From JANLSE01 sp038214135 (lineage in GTDB: Bacteria; Chloroflexota; Chloroflexia; Chloroflexales; Roseiflexaceae), in contig JBBQSD010000083.1 of assembly GCA_038214135.1 (NCBI GenBank), forward strand, positions 1 to 27,106: a stretch of DNA of 27,106 nucleotides. The letters run 5' to 3'. A program made the position numbers and the translations under genes. Of the stretch, positions 10,500 through 19,338 are shown one piece after another (position 1 is the stretch's first letter; each line of letters opens with the position of its first letter). The notes below the pieces were generated by a model. That model made no database searches. It saw nothing but the letters and a program-made list of their open reading frames with translations, and was not told the origin of the DNA.

Positions 10500-11762
10500 A
10501 TGCCATCTCGAAATCGCATTCTTGCCCCACTTGCAATCATCCTGGTTGGGTTGATTGCACTGATTGGCTATCTGATCGGTCAATCCGATTCGCCAATTGT
10601 GCCAGGCCAGAATAACCCGCAACCTCTGGATGAGAATGCATCCACGGCTATGGCCATAGCCGAAGCAACACGCATTGCAATCACGCCTCGTGCGCCTGGT
10701 AATGCGACAATTCGAACCACCCCAAGCCCCTTTCCAACAATCAAGGTTGATCTTGGGCGCAGCCCGCTGCCACTACCAACCCGCCCACCGCCTGCTCCCG
10801 AATCGAATGAACCACTCCCCCCACTCGTTTTTGCCCGCCAGGGCCAGATCTGGCGCAGCGATGGGACGGGCGCAGCACCAATCCAGCTCACCAATTTCGA
10901 CTCGAACAGCATTCCGAGCCAGCCATCGATCTCGCCAGATGGCACCAGAATTGCGTTTGTCGCGCTGATTCAGCCACCGATCACGGCAACACTGCCATTG
11001 CCAACATCCAAGCTGTTTCTGATCGATATGCAAGGAAGTGGGCTGCGTGAGATCTGGGCACCAAAAGAAGGCATTCTGTGGTTGCCAACATGGGCACCCG
11101 ATCAACAGGCGCTGTATCTGCTTGCAAATGGAACGGTGGTCGCGTCGGCTGGCGGAGATAGCACAAGCCGCCTGCAGATTGTGCGCGTTGATCTGCAACA
11201 AGGCGAGCGCAGGGTCATTCTGTCGAGCGCACTCGATCCAACAATTTCCCGCGATGGCTCACAGATGGCCTACCTGAAGTTCGATGAGGATGGCGTGACG
11301 ATGCATGTTGAGATCGCCGATCTGGATGGCCAGAATCCAAAGCGGATCATCTCTGGCAAACAATTCCTGGGATTCTATGCGCCCCGTTTCACGCCAGATG
11401 GCAAGCAGATTATCGTTGCCGCAATCGAAGGCCCGCCAACCGATGAACACGGCTACCCGCTTGCCGATACTGGCCGACCTGCCCTGGTAGATGTGGGCCA
11501 GTGGATGCTAGGCCTATTTGCGCCATCGGTTGCCGAGGCCCATGGTGCGCCCTGGGATCTGTGGATTGTCAATACGGATGGGAGTGGCCTGCGCCGCCTG
11601 ACCAAACTCAATGAAGATCTGCCAATGGCGGCCATCTCTCCCGATGGCTCAACCGTGGCAGTGATGGCCTACAATGGGATCTACCTGATGAATATTGATG
11701 GCTCACATCTGCGGCGGATCGATGCGCATGGCGATCACGGCGGCCTCGATTGGGTGAGATAA
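10500..11762 (+). CDS. Membrane-anchored TolB/PD40-type beta-propeller protein
   Basis: A 420-residue protein with an N-terminal transmembrane anchor (about residues 6-27), a Pro/Thr-rich linker to about residue 100, then a six-bladed propeller. PD40 repeats are seen as SPDGTRIAF, TPDGKQIIVA and SPDGSTVAVMA, alternating with LFLIDMQGSGLREI- and LWIVNTDGSGLRRL-type strands. Such propellers bind proteins or peptides outside the membrane; no catalytic residues are visible. ATG 10500 is preferred because upstream in-frame sequence overlaps the hairpin repeat and gives a non-secretory N-terminus. It converges on another PD40-rich exported protein, an arrangement worth noting but not proof of a joint role. 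Confidence 0.75.
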   Translation: MPSRNRILAPLAIILVGLIALIGYLIGQSDSPIVPGQNNPQPLDENASTAMAIAEATRIAITPRAPGNATIRTTPSPFPTIKVDLGRSPLPLPTRPPPAPESNEPLPPLVFARQGQIWRSDGTGAAPIQLTNFDSNSIPSQPSISPDGTRIAFVALIQPPITATLPLPTSKLFLIDMQGSGLREIWAPKEGILWLPTWAPDQQALYLLANGTVVASAGGDSTSRLQIVRVDLQQGERRVILSSALDPTISRDGSQMAYLKFDEDGVTMHVEIADLDGQNPKRIISGKQFLGFYAPRFTPDGKQIIVAAIEGPPTDEHGYPLADTGRPALVDVGQWMLGLFAPSVAEAHGAPWDLWIVNTDGSGLRRLTKLNEDLPMAAISPDGSTVAVMAYNGIYLMNIDGSHLRRIDAHGDHGGLDWVR

Positions 11763-11781
11763 TTCTTTTTTGTTCGGTAGC

Positions 11782-11866
11782 GAAGACTTTAGTCTTCCCC
11801 ATGTCGGCACAGATGGTTCGCTGAACAGTAAGGAGCAATTCCCCTCTCCCGTTCTGGGAGAGAGGT
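11782..11866. repeat. Two stem-loop repeats in a convergent spacer, possible terminator
   Basis: GAAGACT (11782-11788) pairs with AGTCTTC (11791-11797) across a TT loop. Further on, CTCTCCC (11844-11850) pairs with GGGAGAG (11856-11862). Both lie between the convergent TolB-like and haem-protein genes, where bidirectional termination would be expected; the T-run at 11765-11771 comes before rather than after the first stem on the plus strand, which suits termination of minus-strand transcripts. Confidence 0.5.
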
Positions 11867-11880
11867 TAGGGGTGCGGGGC

Positions 11881-14772
11881 TTATCGGCCAATTGATGGGA
11901 GCATGATCTCGGTCGGGCGGCTCGCCAACGCCTGCGGTGTCGCACCCTGGCCGATCACTTCGATCTCGGAAAGGGCCGCAGGCGCAGGCGATCCATAGCG
12001 GCTTCCACGAACATCGGTCACGAATAGCATCACCCGATTGGCGGCGATTGGGCGTGCGAGTGCAATTGTCGTTCCACCATGGGAGAGCGGAGCAGCAACC
12101 GCAACCATCTGCCGCGAGCCAGGAACCTCGGTTTCATTCAGGAAGAAGCGCAGCTCACCAGCCAGCGCATAATCGCTACTGAAGCCCTCCTGGCCCGGTT
12201 CTGGCCCAACCACCCGCACATTTAATACCGCCATCGGCAACGACCAATCAAGCTGCGCCCATTCGCCCTCGCCACGCGATCCAGCCGCCATCCAGGGCAA
12301 CGTGCGATCCTGATAGGCATCCGTCGCGCTCGATGCCGCTGGCACATAGCCACGCCGATCATTCAGGCGCTGAGGGGCATCGCCAGAACTAACGCTGGTC
12401 TGTGCAGCAGGAGCAATATTCGTCCATCCCAGGTTTGTCAGGGGTAATCCATCCAGCGATCCACTGACATGGCCCATGTGGCAACCAACACACTGCACAA
12501 CCTGGCCCGCCCGCCCTGGCGCATTGCCCTGCGCGATCGAGAGCGAGCTACGGTTTCCGCTCCGCACCACACGTCCCTGGCGATCCCGCAACACAATAAA
12601 GGATGGCGTGTCGGCTGGGGCCGAAGCGGTAAACGAACCATCCGGATTGACGGGTACCGTCAGCCATTTGATGGCCCGCACCTGATCATCTGGCCGAGCC
12701 GCACGATAGGAAGCGCCCATGAATTGGGTGGCATCGATATAGATATCGGCAAAGGCAACACTTCCAGATGGCGGTGAGTTATTCACATATGGCAGTTCAA
12801 GCGGTGGGTTGGCATACACATTCGGGTTATGCAGCACCGTCAGCTTCACATCGCTAATCTGGCGCAGGCTCCACACATAGGCCGCCATGCCATCGCCGGT
12901 CAACAGGCCACGCGGAACATTCCAGGCCAATGGATCATCGGGTGCTGGTGCCGGGCAGGCCGGATTGCACAACGGAGCTACTGGCCGGTGCCATTGCCCT
13001 ACTTGATTGCCAACTGGCCGAACAATAAGTGGCTTGGCATCAAGGAAATCGAAGCCAGGCAGATCGGCAAGCAATGGCACTGGTTCGCGTCCTGCACCAT
13101 TGGGAGCAATCATGCGCAAACTATAGCGCAGCGGCCCACCCTGGAGAGCAAGTTCGGTGGTGCGGCCATTGCGGGAATAGCGATAAGTACCAGATTGTGG
13201 AGCTTGTGGATCGGGCACACTCTGCGAAAAAAGTATTCGCCCATCCGGCAGGCCCGCTGGATGGAGAGCATAACCATTCTGTGCTGCATTACCGCCCTCC
13301 CAGCGTATGCCAGCAATTGATTCGGTCGTATTCTCGGACATCCGTGCCGCACCTGGCACAGCAACCCGAATACCCGTCCGCGCACTGGTATGGGCCATGG
13401 TTCCATCACGCTGGGTGGTATAGGCAACCAGCATCTCGCCGCCCGAAAAGACTAGCGCTGGCTGTGCGGCATTGAACGTATCCTGGCCATCGTCGCTGGT
13501 CAGTTCATAGCGATAGCGCGGTGTCCAGGCAAAGCGGCGCATATCGCTACCATCGGCATTCGTCGACATCAGATGCCAGGTGTTTGGTGCATCACGGATC
13601 GGCGCTCCATCCGATAAACGCCCACGAGCTGGCAGAAACGTCGTGTTGGTATTCGAATACACCAGCGTGCCATCGGGGAGCCGGTAGCCGGTGACTGGCA
13701 GGCGCACGGTGGCTTCTCGTGTGGTTCCCTGGGCAACTGGAGCAGGAACTGGCGTCGCACGCGGGGCGGGTGGCTGCGGCACTGGTGTCACCTGAACGCG
13801 ATAGATTCTGCCGGTTGCTGGATCAAGCCGTTCCACAAACATTGGCTGCCAGGGTGTTGGAATCGGCGTTGCTGGCTGGGCAGCAGCTTGGCCTGTGCTG
13901 GCAGCGCTGCGAATCGTGACACGCCGTTCAGTCGTGATAAGTTGGCCATTCTGATCACGAGCAGGTTCCGTGCCAGGATTGTTATCGATGCGCTGGTACA
14001 CGCCTGTCTCACTAGGCTGATTAAAATTCACCCACCAGCGGCTCCACAGAATGCGACCATCTGGCAGTGCTGTGGGATGCAGCGCACCACCACGCTCTGT
14101 TGTCAGGCGTTGCAGATTGGAGCCATCGGCATTGATCAGATACAGATTGAATGTTGGCCGCCCATCATAATGCGAGATACTGGGATAGCGCGATGAGCTA
14201 AACACAATCCGGCCATCTGCAAGGTAGGCCGGGAACAGATCATCATAGAAACCATAACTCTGGGCATTGCCAGGGCCATCGGGGATGCTGGCCTTGCGAT
14301 CACTGAATGTCAACTGGCGGATCTGGCCAGTTCCACGATACTCAAACAAGCGCCAGGAGAAGCGTGGCCGCCCCAATGCGCTTTCGGGATCGGGGCCAAA
14401 TGTCCCGGCAAACACAATCCGGGTTGCATCAAACGAGACATCAGGGCCAGCGACATCCTTTAACCCAAGCGGGTTAAGCTGGCTGCCGGCTGGTTGAGCC
14501 GTATCGACCAAGATCCGCAGTGTGCCATCGGGATCGCGCAGCAAGAGCTTCGAACCAGGCGCAAATGAATCGATCCCGGTGGTGAGTTGGCCTGGCGGGC
14601 CGACCTCCTTGCGGAAGATATAATCGGGTGTTGCAAGATGGCTACGGGCTACAAACACAATTGGCGGCAATGGCACGGCAGCCCTGGCAGGCACAGCCGA
14701 CCAAGCCAGCAGTAACGCCAGCAGCCCAAGTAATCGTATCCGTCGCACAGCCTGTATTGCACGTCCCTTCAT
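11881..14772 (-). CDS. Secreted HzsA-like monohaem c-type protein with PD40 propeller and C-terminal discoidin-like domain
   Basis: 963 residues. A signal peptide (residues 1 to about 32, ending ARA/A) directs export. Residues about 40-560 hold propeller-like repeats (DVSFDATRIVFAG, LADGRIVFSSSR, LYLINADGSNLQRL, LPDGRILWSRW) interrupted by a low-complexity Pro/Ala stretch near 300-345. Residues about 690-765 match the tail of HzsA-like proteins: a PVNPDGSFTASAPADTPSF block leading to a single haem c site C761-VG-C764-H765. Residues 815-950 look like a discoidin/F5-8C beta sandwich. True hydrazine synthase alpha carries two haems and its partners; those are absent, so that activity is not claimed. 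An extracytoplasmic electron-transfer or binding role is inferred. No clear Shine-Dalgarno precedes ATG 14772. Confidence 0.75.
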   Translation of the reverse strand: MKGRAIQAVRRIRLLGLLALLLAWSAVPARAAVPLPPIVFVARSHLATPDYIFRKEVGPPGQLTTGIDSFAPGSKLLLRDPDGTLRILVDTAQPAGSQLNPLGLKDVAGPDVSFDATRIVFAGTFGPDPESALGRPRFSWRLFEYRGTGQIRQLTFSDRKASIPDGPGNAQSYGFYDDLFPAYLADGRIVFSSSRYPSISHYDGRPTFNLYLINADGSNLQRLTTERGGALHPTALPDGRILWSRWWVNFNQPSETGVYQRIDNNPGTEPARDQNGQLITTERRVTIRSAASTGQAAAQPATPIPTPWQPMFVERLDPATGRIYRVQVTPVPQPPAPRATPVPAPVAQGTTREATVRLPVTGYRLPDGTLVYSNTNTTFLPARGRLSDGAPIRDAPNTWHLMSTNADGSDMRRFAWTPRYRYELTSDDGQDTFNAAQPALVFSGGEMLVAYTTQRDGTMAHTSARTGIRVAVPGAARMSENTTESIAGIRWEGGNAAQNGYALHPAGLPDGRILFSQSVPDPQAPQSGTYRYSRNGRTTELALQGGPLRYSLRMIAPNGAGREPVPLLADLPGFDFLDAKPLIVRPVGNQVGQWHRPVAPLCNPACPAPAPDDPLAWNVPRGLLTGDGMAAYVWSLRQISDVKLTVLHNPNVYANPPLELPYVNNSPPSGSVAFADIYIDATQFMGASYRAARPDDQVRAIKWLTVPVNPDGSFTASAPADTPSFIVLRDRQGRVVRSGNRSSLSIAQGNAPGRAGQVVQCVGCHMGHVSGSLDGLPLTNLGWTNIAPAAQTSVSSGDAPQRLNDRRGYVPAASSATDAYQDRTLPWMAAGSRGEGEWAQLDWSLPMAVLNVRVVGPEPGQEGFSSDYALAGELRFFLNETEVPGSRQMVAVAAPLSHGGTTIALARPIAANRVMLFVTDVRGSRYGSPAPAALSEIEVIGQGATPQALASRPTEIMLPSIGR

Positions 14773-14969
14773 GTGGTGGAGTATAGAGGAAGATAGGCTA
14801 TGTGTCTACTTCATTTCCATGGTACAATTTTAGGGAACACACCGCTTGCCATATTCCGTCACAACCAAATGATTTCCAATCATCTGTTGCTACATCACCT
14901 CCATGACAGTGATGTTGGTCAGGTGTTGTTCGTGTAAAGCAATGGATCGCCAGTAGAGGAGCGCACCCC
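14773..14969. promoter_or_regulatory. Divergent promoter region with two inverted repeats
   Basis: This spacer separates the divergent haem-protein and molybdopterin-hydroxylase genes. ATGATT/AATCAT (14869-14874 and 14878-14883) and ACATCAC/GTGATGT (14892-14898 and 14909-14915) are inverted repeats near its middle. They could be operator sites shared by both genes. A TAAAAT on the minus strand (about 14827-14832) is a weak -10 candidate for the haem-protein gene. Confidence 0.35.
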
Positions 14970-17258
14970 ATGACACAGGAGTTCCAGTATCTCGGAAAGC
15001 CGCGCAAGCTGATTGAAGGGCTTGACAAAATAACCGGACGTGCCCGCTATACCGCCGATCTGACGCTGCCTGGTATGCTGCATGCCCGGCCTGTGCTGAG
15101 CCCCTATGCCCATGCCAAGATCATCTCGATTGATCTCGAAGCCGCCCGCGAAATCCCCGGCGTTATCGCAGTGCTGACAGCCCAGGATCTGCCGACGCGC
15201 AACAAGATTGCGAATTCTCGCGGCAGTGCCATTCTAGCCATCGATAAGGTCTTGTTCCGTGGTCATCCGGTCGTTGTGGTTGTTGCAGAAACAGAGGCCG
15301 CCGCTCGTGATGGTGCCGATGCCGTTCTGATCGATTATGAACCACTCGAAGCGATGGTCGATATGGTCAAATCTGCGGCAGCGGATGCGCCAGTGATCTG
15401 GCCGAATGGCCTACCCAAAGATGGCATCGATCTGACCGCCGCCCATGCAGCCGTCGATAAAGGCAATGAGGGCCAGCAGCGCCCGGCCTCGAATGTTCAT
15501 GATGAAACCCATTTCGCCCGTGGCGATGTCGATAAAGCACTGGCCGCTGCCGATCTGGTGATCGAGCGCATCTATCGCACACCGCTGGTTCATCAGGGTT
15601 ATATGGAACCACACGCTGTCGTCGTCGATCCACAGCCAACCGGCGGCGCGCTAACAGTCTATACCAGTACACAGGGCCAGTTTGGCGTCCGCGATGAAGT
15701 CGCCCGCCTGCTCAACCTGCCCAAGAACAAAGTCACCGTGGTTCCGATGACGGTCGGCGGCGGCTTTGGCGCAAAGTATGGAATCCTCGATCCGCTCGTC
15801 GCGGCAACGGCTGTCGCAATGCGGGTGCCAATCAAGATGGTGCTGACGCGCTCAGAGGATTTTCTGACAACCACACCATCACCAGCGGCAATCGTCGAAC
15901 TCTCGACCGGCGCGATGAACGATGGCACGATCACCGCGATCAAGGCGCGTGTGCTGATGGATAATGGCGTGTTTCCATTTGCCCTTGGTGGCATTGTTGG
16001 AATCCTACTCGGCGGCTACTATAAGGTTGCCAATGTGCAGATCGATGTCTTCGAGGTGCTCACCAACAAACCACAGGGTGGTGCCTACCGCGCACCGGGC
16101 GCACCAACCGCAACATTCGCCATCGAATCGAATGTCGATGAAATGGCCCGCGCGCTCAATCGCGATCCGCTTGAGTTCCGTTTGCAGAACGCCGTCGATG
16201 GTGGCGATGCAATGGGCAATGGCGATCCATGGCCAAAGGATATTGGCCTGAAGCTGTGCCTGGAACGGCTCCAGCAACATCCCGCATGGAATACGCGCAA
16301 CCTTGGCCCCAACGAGGGTGTTGGCATCGCCGTTGGCGGCTGGCCGTGTGGTATGTCGCCAGCAGCAGCAATCTGCCGCGCCGATACCGATGGCACCATC
16401 CGCATCCATGTCGGCTCGGTCGATATATCGGGCGTCAATAGTTCACTAACCCTGGTTGCCGCCGAGATCCTGCAAGTCTCGCCCGATCAGGTCGAAATCG
16501 TCCAGGGCGATACCCGCAATGGGCCGTTTGCCGGGCCAAGTGGTGGTAGCCAGACAACCTATAGCGTTTCGGGGGCGGTTGCCAATGCGGCCAAGGCCGT
16601 GCGTGAGAAGCTGCTCGAACTAGCCGCCGATCACTTCGAGGCATCGGTTGGCGATCTCGAGCTGCGCGATGGCATGGTCATGGTCAAGGGTGTGCCGGAT
16701 CGGGCAATCTCAATTGGCGCATTAGCCCAGGTTGGCGAGAGCAAGAAGGGCGGGCCTGGCCCATTGATCGGCGAAGGCCAGGCGGCTGTCTCCGAGAATG
16801 CACCGGGTTTCGTCGCACACCTTGCTCGCGTCAAGGTCGATCCCGATACAGGTGAAATCACGCTGAAACAGTATGTCGCAGTGCAGGATGTCGGCTTTGC
16901 CCTCAACCCAATGATGGTCGAAGGCCAGATCCATGGTGGCGTCGCCCAGAGCATCGGCTGGGCGCTGCACGAGGCCATGCGCTATGACGACCACGGCCAA
17001 CTGCTGACGGCCACATTCATGGATTATGATCTGCCCAAGTTTGAACAGGTGCCCGATCTGGAAGCGATTCTCGTTCAGAACCCATCGCCATTCGGGCCAT
17101 TCGGTGCCCGTGGCATTGGCGAACCGCCGATCACGGCAGGGCCAGCGGCAATCGCCAACGCAATCCGCGATGCCGTTGGCGTACGCATCACCGAAACACC
17201 AATCCGATCCGAGGTGCTCTGGCAGGCCATGCAATCCAATGGCAACGGCAAACATTAA
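14970..17258 (+). CDS. Xanthine dehydrogenase/aldehyde oxidase-family molybdopterin-binding subunit
   Basis: This is the large catalytic subunit (762 residues) of a molybdenum hydroxylase. The N-terminal Ald_Xan_dh_C domain runs to about residue 130, then the Moco-binding domain. Cofactor and active-site motifs are GGGFGAKYG (from G263), GGAYRAPGAP (A372-Y373-R374), GPSGGSQTTYS and GARGIGEPPITAGPAA, in which E718 is the general base that activates the hydroxylation. It lacks the AYxCSFR loop of CO dehydrogenase. AGAGGAG eight bases before ATG 14970 supports the start. The [2Fe-2S] and FAD subunits normally encoded beside it are missing here; the next gene is a glycosyltransferase and the upstream one is divergent. 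The substrate is unknown. Confidence 0.92.
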   Translation: MTQEFQYLGKPRKLIEGLDKITGRARYTADLTLPGMLHARPVLSPYAHAKIISIDLEAAREIPGVIAVLTAQDLPTRNKIANSRGSAILAIDKVLFRGHPVVVVVAETEAAARDGADAVLIDYEPLEAMVDMVKSAAADAPVIWPNGLPKDGIDLTAAHAAVDKGNEGQQRPASNVHDETHFARGDVDKALAAADLVIERIYRTPLVHQGYMEPHAVVVDPQPTGGALTVYTSTQGQFGVRDEVARLLNLPKNKVTVVPMTVGGGFGAKYGILDPLVAATAVAMRVPIKMVLTRSEDFLTTTPSPAAIVELSTGAMNDGTITAIKARVLMDNGVFPFALGGIVGILLGGYYKVANVQIDVFEVLTNKPQGGAYRAPGAPTATFAIESNVDEMARALNRDPLEFRLQNAVDGGDAMGNGDPWPKDIGLKLCLERLQQHPAWNTRNLGPNEGVGIAVGGWPCGMSPAAAICRADTDGTIRIHVGSVDISGVNSSLTLVAAEILQVSPDQVEIVQGDTRNGPFAGPSGGSQTTYSVSGAVANAAKAVREKLLELAADHFEASVGDLELRDGMVMVKGVPDRAISIGALAQVGESKKGGPGPLIGEGQAAVSENAPGFVAHLARVKVDPDTGEITLKQYVAVQDVGFALNPMMVEGQIHGGVAQSIGWALHEAMRYDDHGQLLTATFMDYDLPKFEQVPDLEAILVQNPSPFGPFGARGIGEPPITAGPAAIANAIRDAVGVRITETPIRSEVLWQAMQSNGNGKH

Positions 17259-17282
17259 CATAGGATTCGCCCCTCTCCCTGA

Positions 17283-17426
17283 CCCCTTCGCCCACGCTGG
17301 GGCGAGGGGGAATTGCCCATAACATCAACCCACGCAATGTAGGGAATCGTAGGGGCGGTTCGCGAACCGCCCATCGGGGTGAGGGCATCGTAGGGGCGGT
17401 TCGCGAACCGCCCATCGGGGTGAGGG
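17283..17426. repeat. C-rich hairpin repeat plus two 41-bp copies of the GGGGCGGTTCG palindrome
   Basis: TCGCCC (17288-17293) pairs with GGGCGA (17300-17305) inside a C-rich/G-rich repeat. Then a unit containing the perfect palindrome GGGCGGTTCGCGAACCGCCC occurs twice, at 17353-17372 and 17394-17413, with a 41-base period that includes the flanks ATCGTAG and ATCGGGGTGAGGG. The second copy ends 24 bases before the glycosyltransferase ATG and may be part of its leader. Confidence 0.85.
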
Positions 17427-17449
17427 AAATCAGTGGTACAATCGGCAGC

Positions 17450-19057
17450 ATGACCGCACCGCGATTATTGATCATCAGCCACGATAGCGTTGGCCGCCGC
17501 ATGGCCGGGCCGGGCATTCGTGCCTGGGAAACGGCCCGCGTTCTCTCAGCACAGCAACCTGTCACCCTGATTGCGCCGCAACCAATTGATCTGCCCGCAA
17601 CCGCATTTGCGCTCGGCAGCTATGCCTGGGGCACCCCCGGCGCACTCGATCCCTGGCTCCAACAGACCGATGTTGTGCTAGCCAATGGCTTTGTGCTGCT
17701 TGCCCACCCCGAATTGGCCACCACCAGGCTGCCGCTAGCCCTCGATCTATATGATCCTGTGTTGCTCGAAGATCTCGAAACGACACGCAGCGCACCGCCC
17801 GCCAAGCGAACTGCTCGCAATGCACTCATGCGCGATCTGCTGCAACGCCAGCTTGCCGCCGGTGATTTCTTTGTGTGTGCAACCGAACGCCAGCGCGATC
17901 TGTATATCGGTGCGCTGATGCATGCAGGCCGCCTGACTCCAGATCAAATAAATGTTGATCCCCGCCTGCGCGACCTGATCGACCTCGCACCATTTGGCCT
18001 GCCAGTAACCACGCCGGCTCGAAACGAGCCGGCCCTACGCAACGTGATTCCAGGGATCGGGGCCAATGATGCGATATTATTGTGGGCTGGTGGGCTGTGG
18101 GATTGGCTCGATCCACTGACGCTGATCGAGGCCATGCCCCTGGTTGCCACCCGCCATCCCGATGTCCGCTTAGTATTTCTGGCTGGCCGCCACCCAGGTA
18201 TGGTCGATCCCATGCAGGTAGCGCAGCTCGCCAGAATACGCGCAACCGAACTGGGCCTGCTCAATAGCCATATCTTTTTCTATGAGGAATGGGTGCCATA
18301 TGAGCGCCGCGCCGATTTCCTGCTCGATGCCGATCTGGCCGTCTCACTCCATCGTGATCATCTCGAAACAGCCTATGCCGCCGTTCGCTCGCGCTTTTTG
18401 GATCACCTGTGGGCCGGGCTGGCCAGCGTCGTGACAGCCGGTGATGCTGCTGCCGAACTGGTGCAACGCCATCGCCTTGGGCGCGTCGCACCACCACAGG
18501 ATGTGGCTGGCGTGGCACAGGCATTGCTTGAATTGCTCGATGATCCCCGCGAACGCCTGGATTGCGCAACTCGGGCGCAGATGTTGGCAGCCGAGTATAC
18601 CTGGGAACGGGCATTGCAGCCACTAGCGCGCTTCTGTGGCCAACCGCGCCGCAGCCGAGCCATGCCCGCCAGCAGAGCAACCCCATCAGCACCAATCATC
18701 CAGCCTGATGCAGAAAAGGAACACCTGATGGAAAGCTATACCCGCTTTCGAGCAGCAGTTGCAACACTCCACACACTCTGGCGGATCGAGCCGCAGGAAC
18801 CAGGATCGGCACTGCCGCTGGTTGGAAAGGCCAAACATCTGGCCAATACACTCATCCGTTGGTATGTAGGGCCGCTGGTTGAGCAACAAAATGCCTTTAA
18901 TGCCGCAACCGTCAATGCCGTACAAGCCCTGGCCGATACCGTCGAACGGCTGGCCGGCGAACACGCACCACTGCGCCAACACGTCGCCGATATCGAACAA
19001 CATCTGTTGGATATTGATGATGCCCAGACATCCATGGCCCGCCGGTTGGCCGATTGA
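17450..19057 (+). CDS. GT4-type glycosyltransferase with C-terminal coiled-coil tail
   Basis: 535 residues. A GT-B core covers roughly 1-410: N-terminal PRLLIISHDSVGRRMAGPGIRAWE, then LLWAGGLWDWLDPLTLIEAMPLV (donor-domain entry), YEEWVPYERRADFLLDADLAVSLH and SRFLDHLWAGLASVVTAGDAAAELV. The classic E-x7-E is not conserved. Residues 427-535 form a separate, helix-rich region (EQQNAFNAATVNAVQAL, then heptad-like ERLAGEHAPLRQHVADIEQHLLDIDD) seen in polysaccharide-assembly proteins. ATG 17450 is preferred over a GTG at 17420 that lies inside the upstream repeat. An in-frame ATG at 18728 has its own AAAGGA and could start a separate tail product. A palindrome at 18013-18033 lies within the gene, and the stop codon lies inside a tandem 60-base repeat. 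The acceptor is unknown. Confidence 0.75.
   Translation: MTAPRLLIISHDSVGRRMAGPGIRAWETARVLSAQQPVTLIAPQPIDLPATAFALGSYAWGTPGALDPWLQQTDVVLANGFVLLAHPELATTRLPLALDLYDPVLLEDLETTRSAPPAKRTARNALMRDLLQRQLAAGDFFVCATERQRDLYIGALMHAGRLTPDQINVDPRLRDLIDLAPFGLPVTTPARNEPALRNVIPGIGANDAILLWAGGLWDWLDPLTLIEAMPLVATRHPDVRLVFLAGRHPGMVDPMQVAQLARIRATELGLLNSHIFFYEEWVPYERRADFLLDADLAVSLHRDHLETAYAAVRSRFLDHLWAGLASVVTAGDAAAELVQRHRLGRVAPPQDVAGVAQALLELLDDPRERLDCATRAQMLAAEYTWERALQPLARFCGQPRRSRAMPASRATPSAPIIQPDAEKEHLMESYTRFRAAVATLHTLWRIEPQEPGSALPLVGKAKHLANTLIRWYVGPLVEQQNAFNAATVNAVQALADTVERLAGEHAPLRQHVADIEQHLLDIDDAQTSMARRLAD
18013..18033. repeat. Intragenic 9-bp perfect hairpin inside the glycosyltransferase gene
   Basis: GCCGGCTCG (18013-18021), loop AAA, CGAGCCGGC (18025-18033), followed by CCTACG. 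Read on the minus strand this is CGTAGGGCCGGCTCG..., the same layout as the intergenic CGTAGGGGCGGTTCG palindromes. It encodes a short PARNEPALR stretch in frame around residue 189 of the protein. Confidence 0.7.
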
Positions 19058-19320
19058 TCATCGCCGCGCAATCCATCATCACCCTCGGGGCGAACCGCGT
19101 GTTCGCCCGCCGATGCACCGATGCACCGATTGATCATCGCCGCGCAATCCATCATCACCCTCGGGGCGAACCGCGTGTTCGCCCGCTAATCCCGGTTCGT
19201 ATCCGCCCGCCAATCCCGGTTCGTATCCGCCTGCCAATCGTAGGGGCGGTTCGCGTGTTCGCCCGCCAATCCCGGTTCGTATCCGCCCGCCAATCGTAGG
19301 GGCGGTTCGCGAACCGCCCT
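19051..19320. repeat. Composite repeat cluster: tandem 60-bp duplication plus interleaved 24- and 32-bp units
   Basis: An identical 60-base segment occurs at 19051-19110 and 19127-19186 (period 76, joined by two CGATGCAC units). The first copy includes the last codons and stop of the glycosyltransferase gene. Each ends in a hairpin GGGCGAAC/GTTCGCCC with 5-nt loop. Next come 24-base units containing CCCGGTTCGTATCCGCC at 19187-19210, 19211-19234 and 19267-19290, alternating with units carrying CAATCGTAGGGGCGGTTCG at 19235-19266 and 19291-19320. No coding role is seen. Confidence 0.85.
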
Positions 19321-19338
19321 GCCCATGGTATGATACAG

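Noticed and set aside
11881..14772. Functional hydrazine synthase alpha subunit
   Set aside because: Only one CxxCH motif, no beta/gamma subunit genes, extra discoidin-like domain; only family resemblance is claimed.
14970..17258. Carbon monoxide dehydrogenase large subunit (CoxL)
   Set aside because: The form I active-site loop AYxCSFR is absent (AYRAPGAP here) and no CoxM/CoxS genes are adjacent.
17420..17449. GTG 17420 as glycosyltransferase start
   Set aside because: It lies inside the intergenic palindromic repeat; ATG 17450 starts the conserved N-terminal strand.
19187..19320. CRISPR-like array of 24-base units
   Set aside because: Units are adjacent or alternate with another repeated unit; there are no unique spacers and no cas genes.
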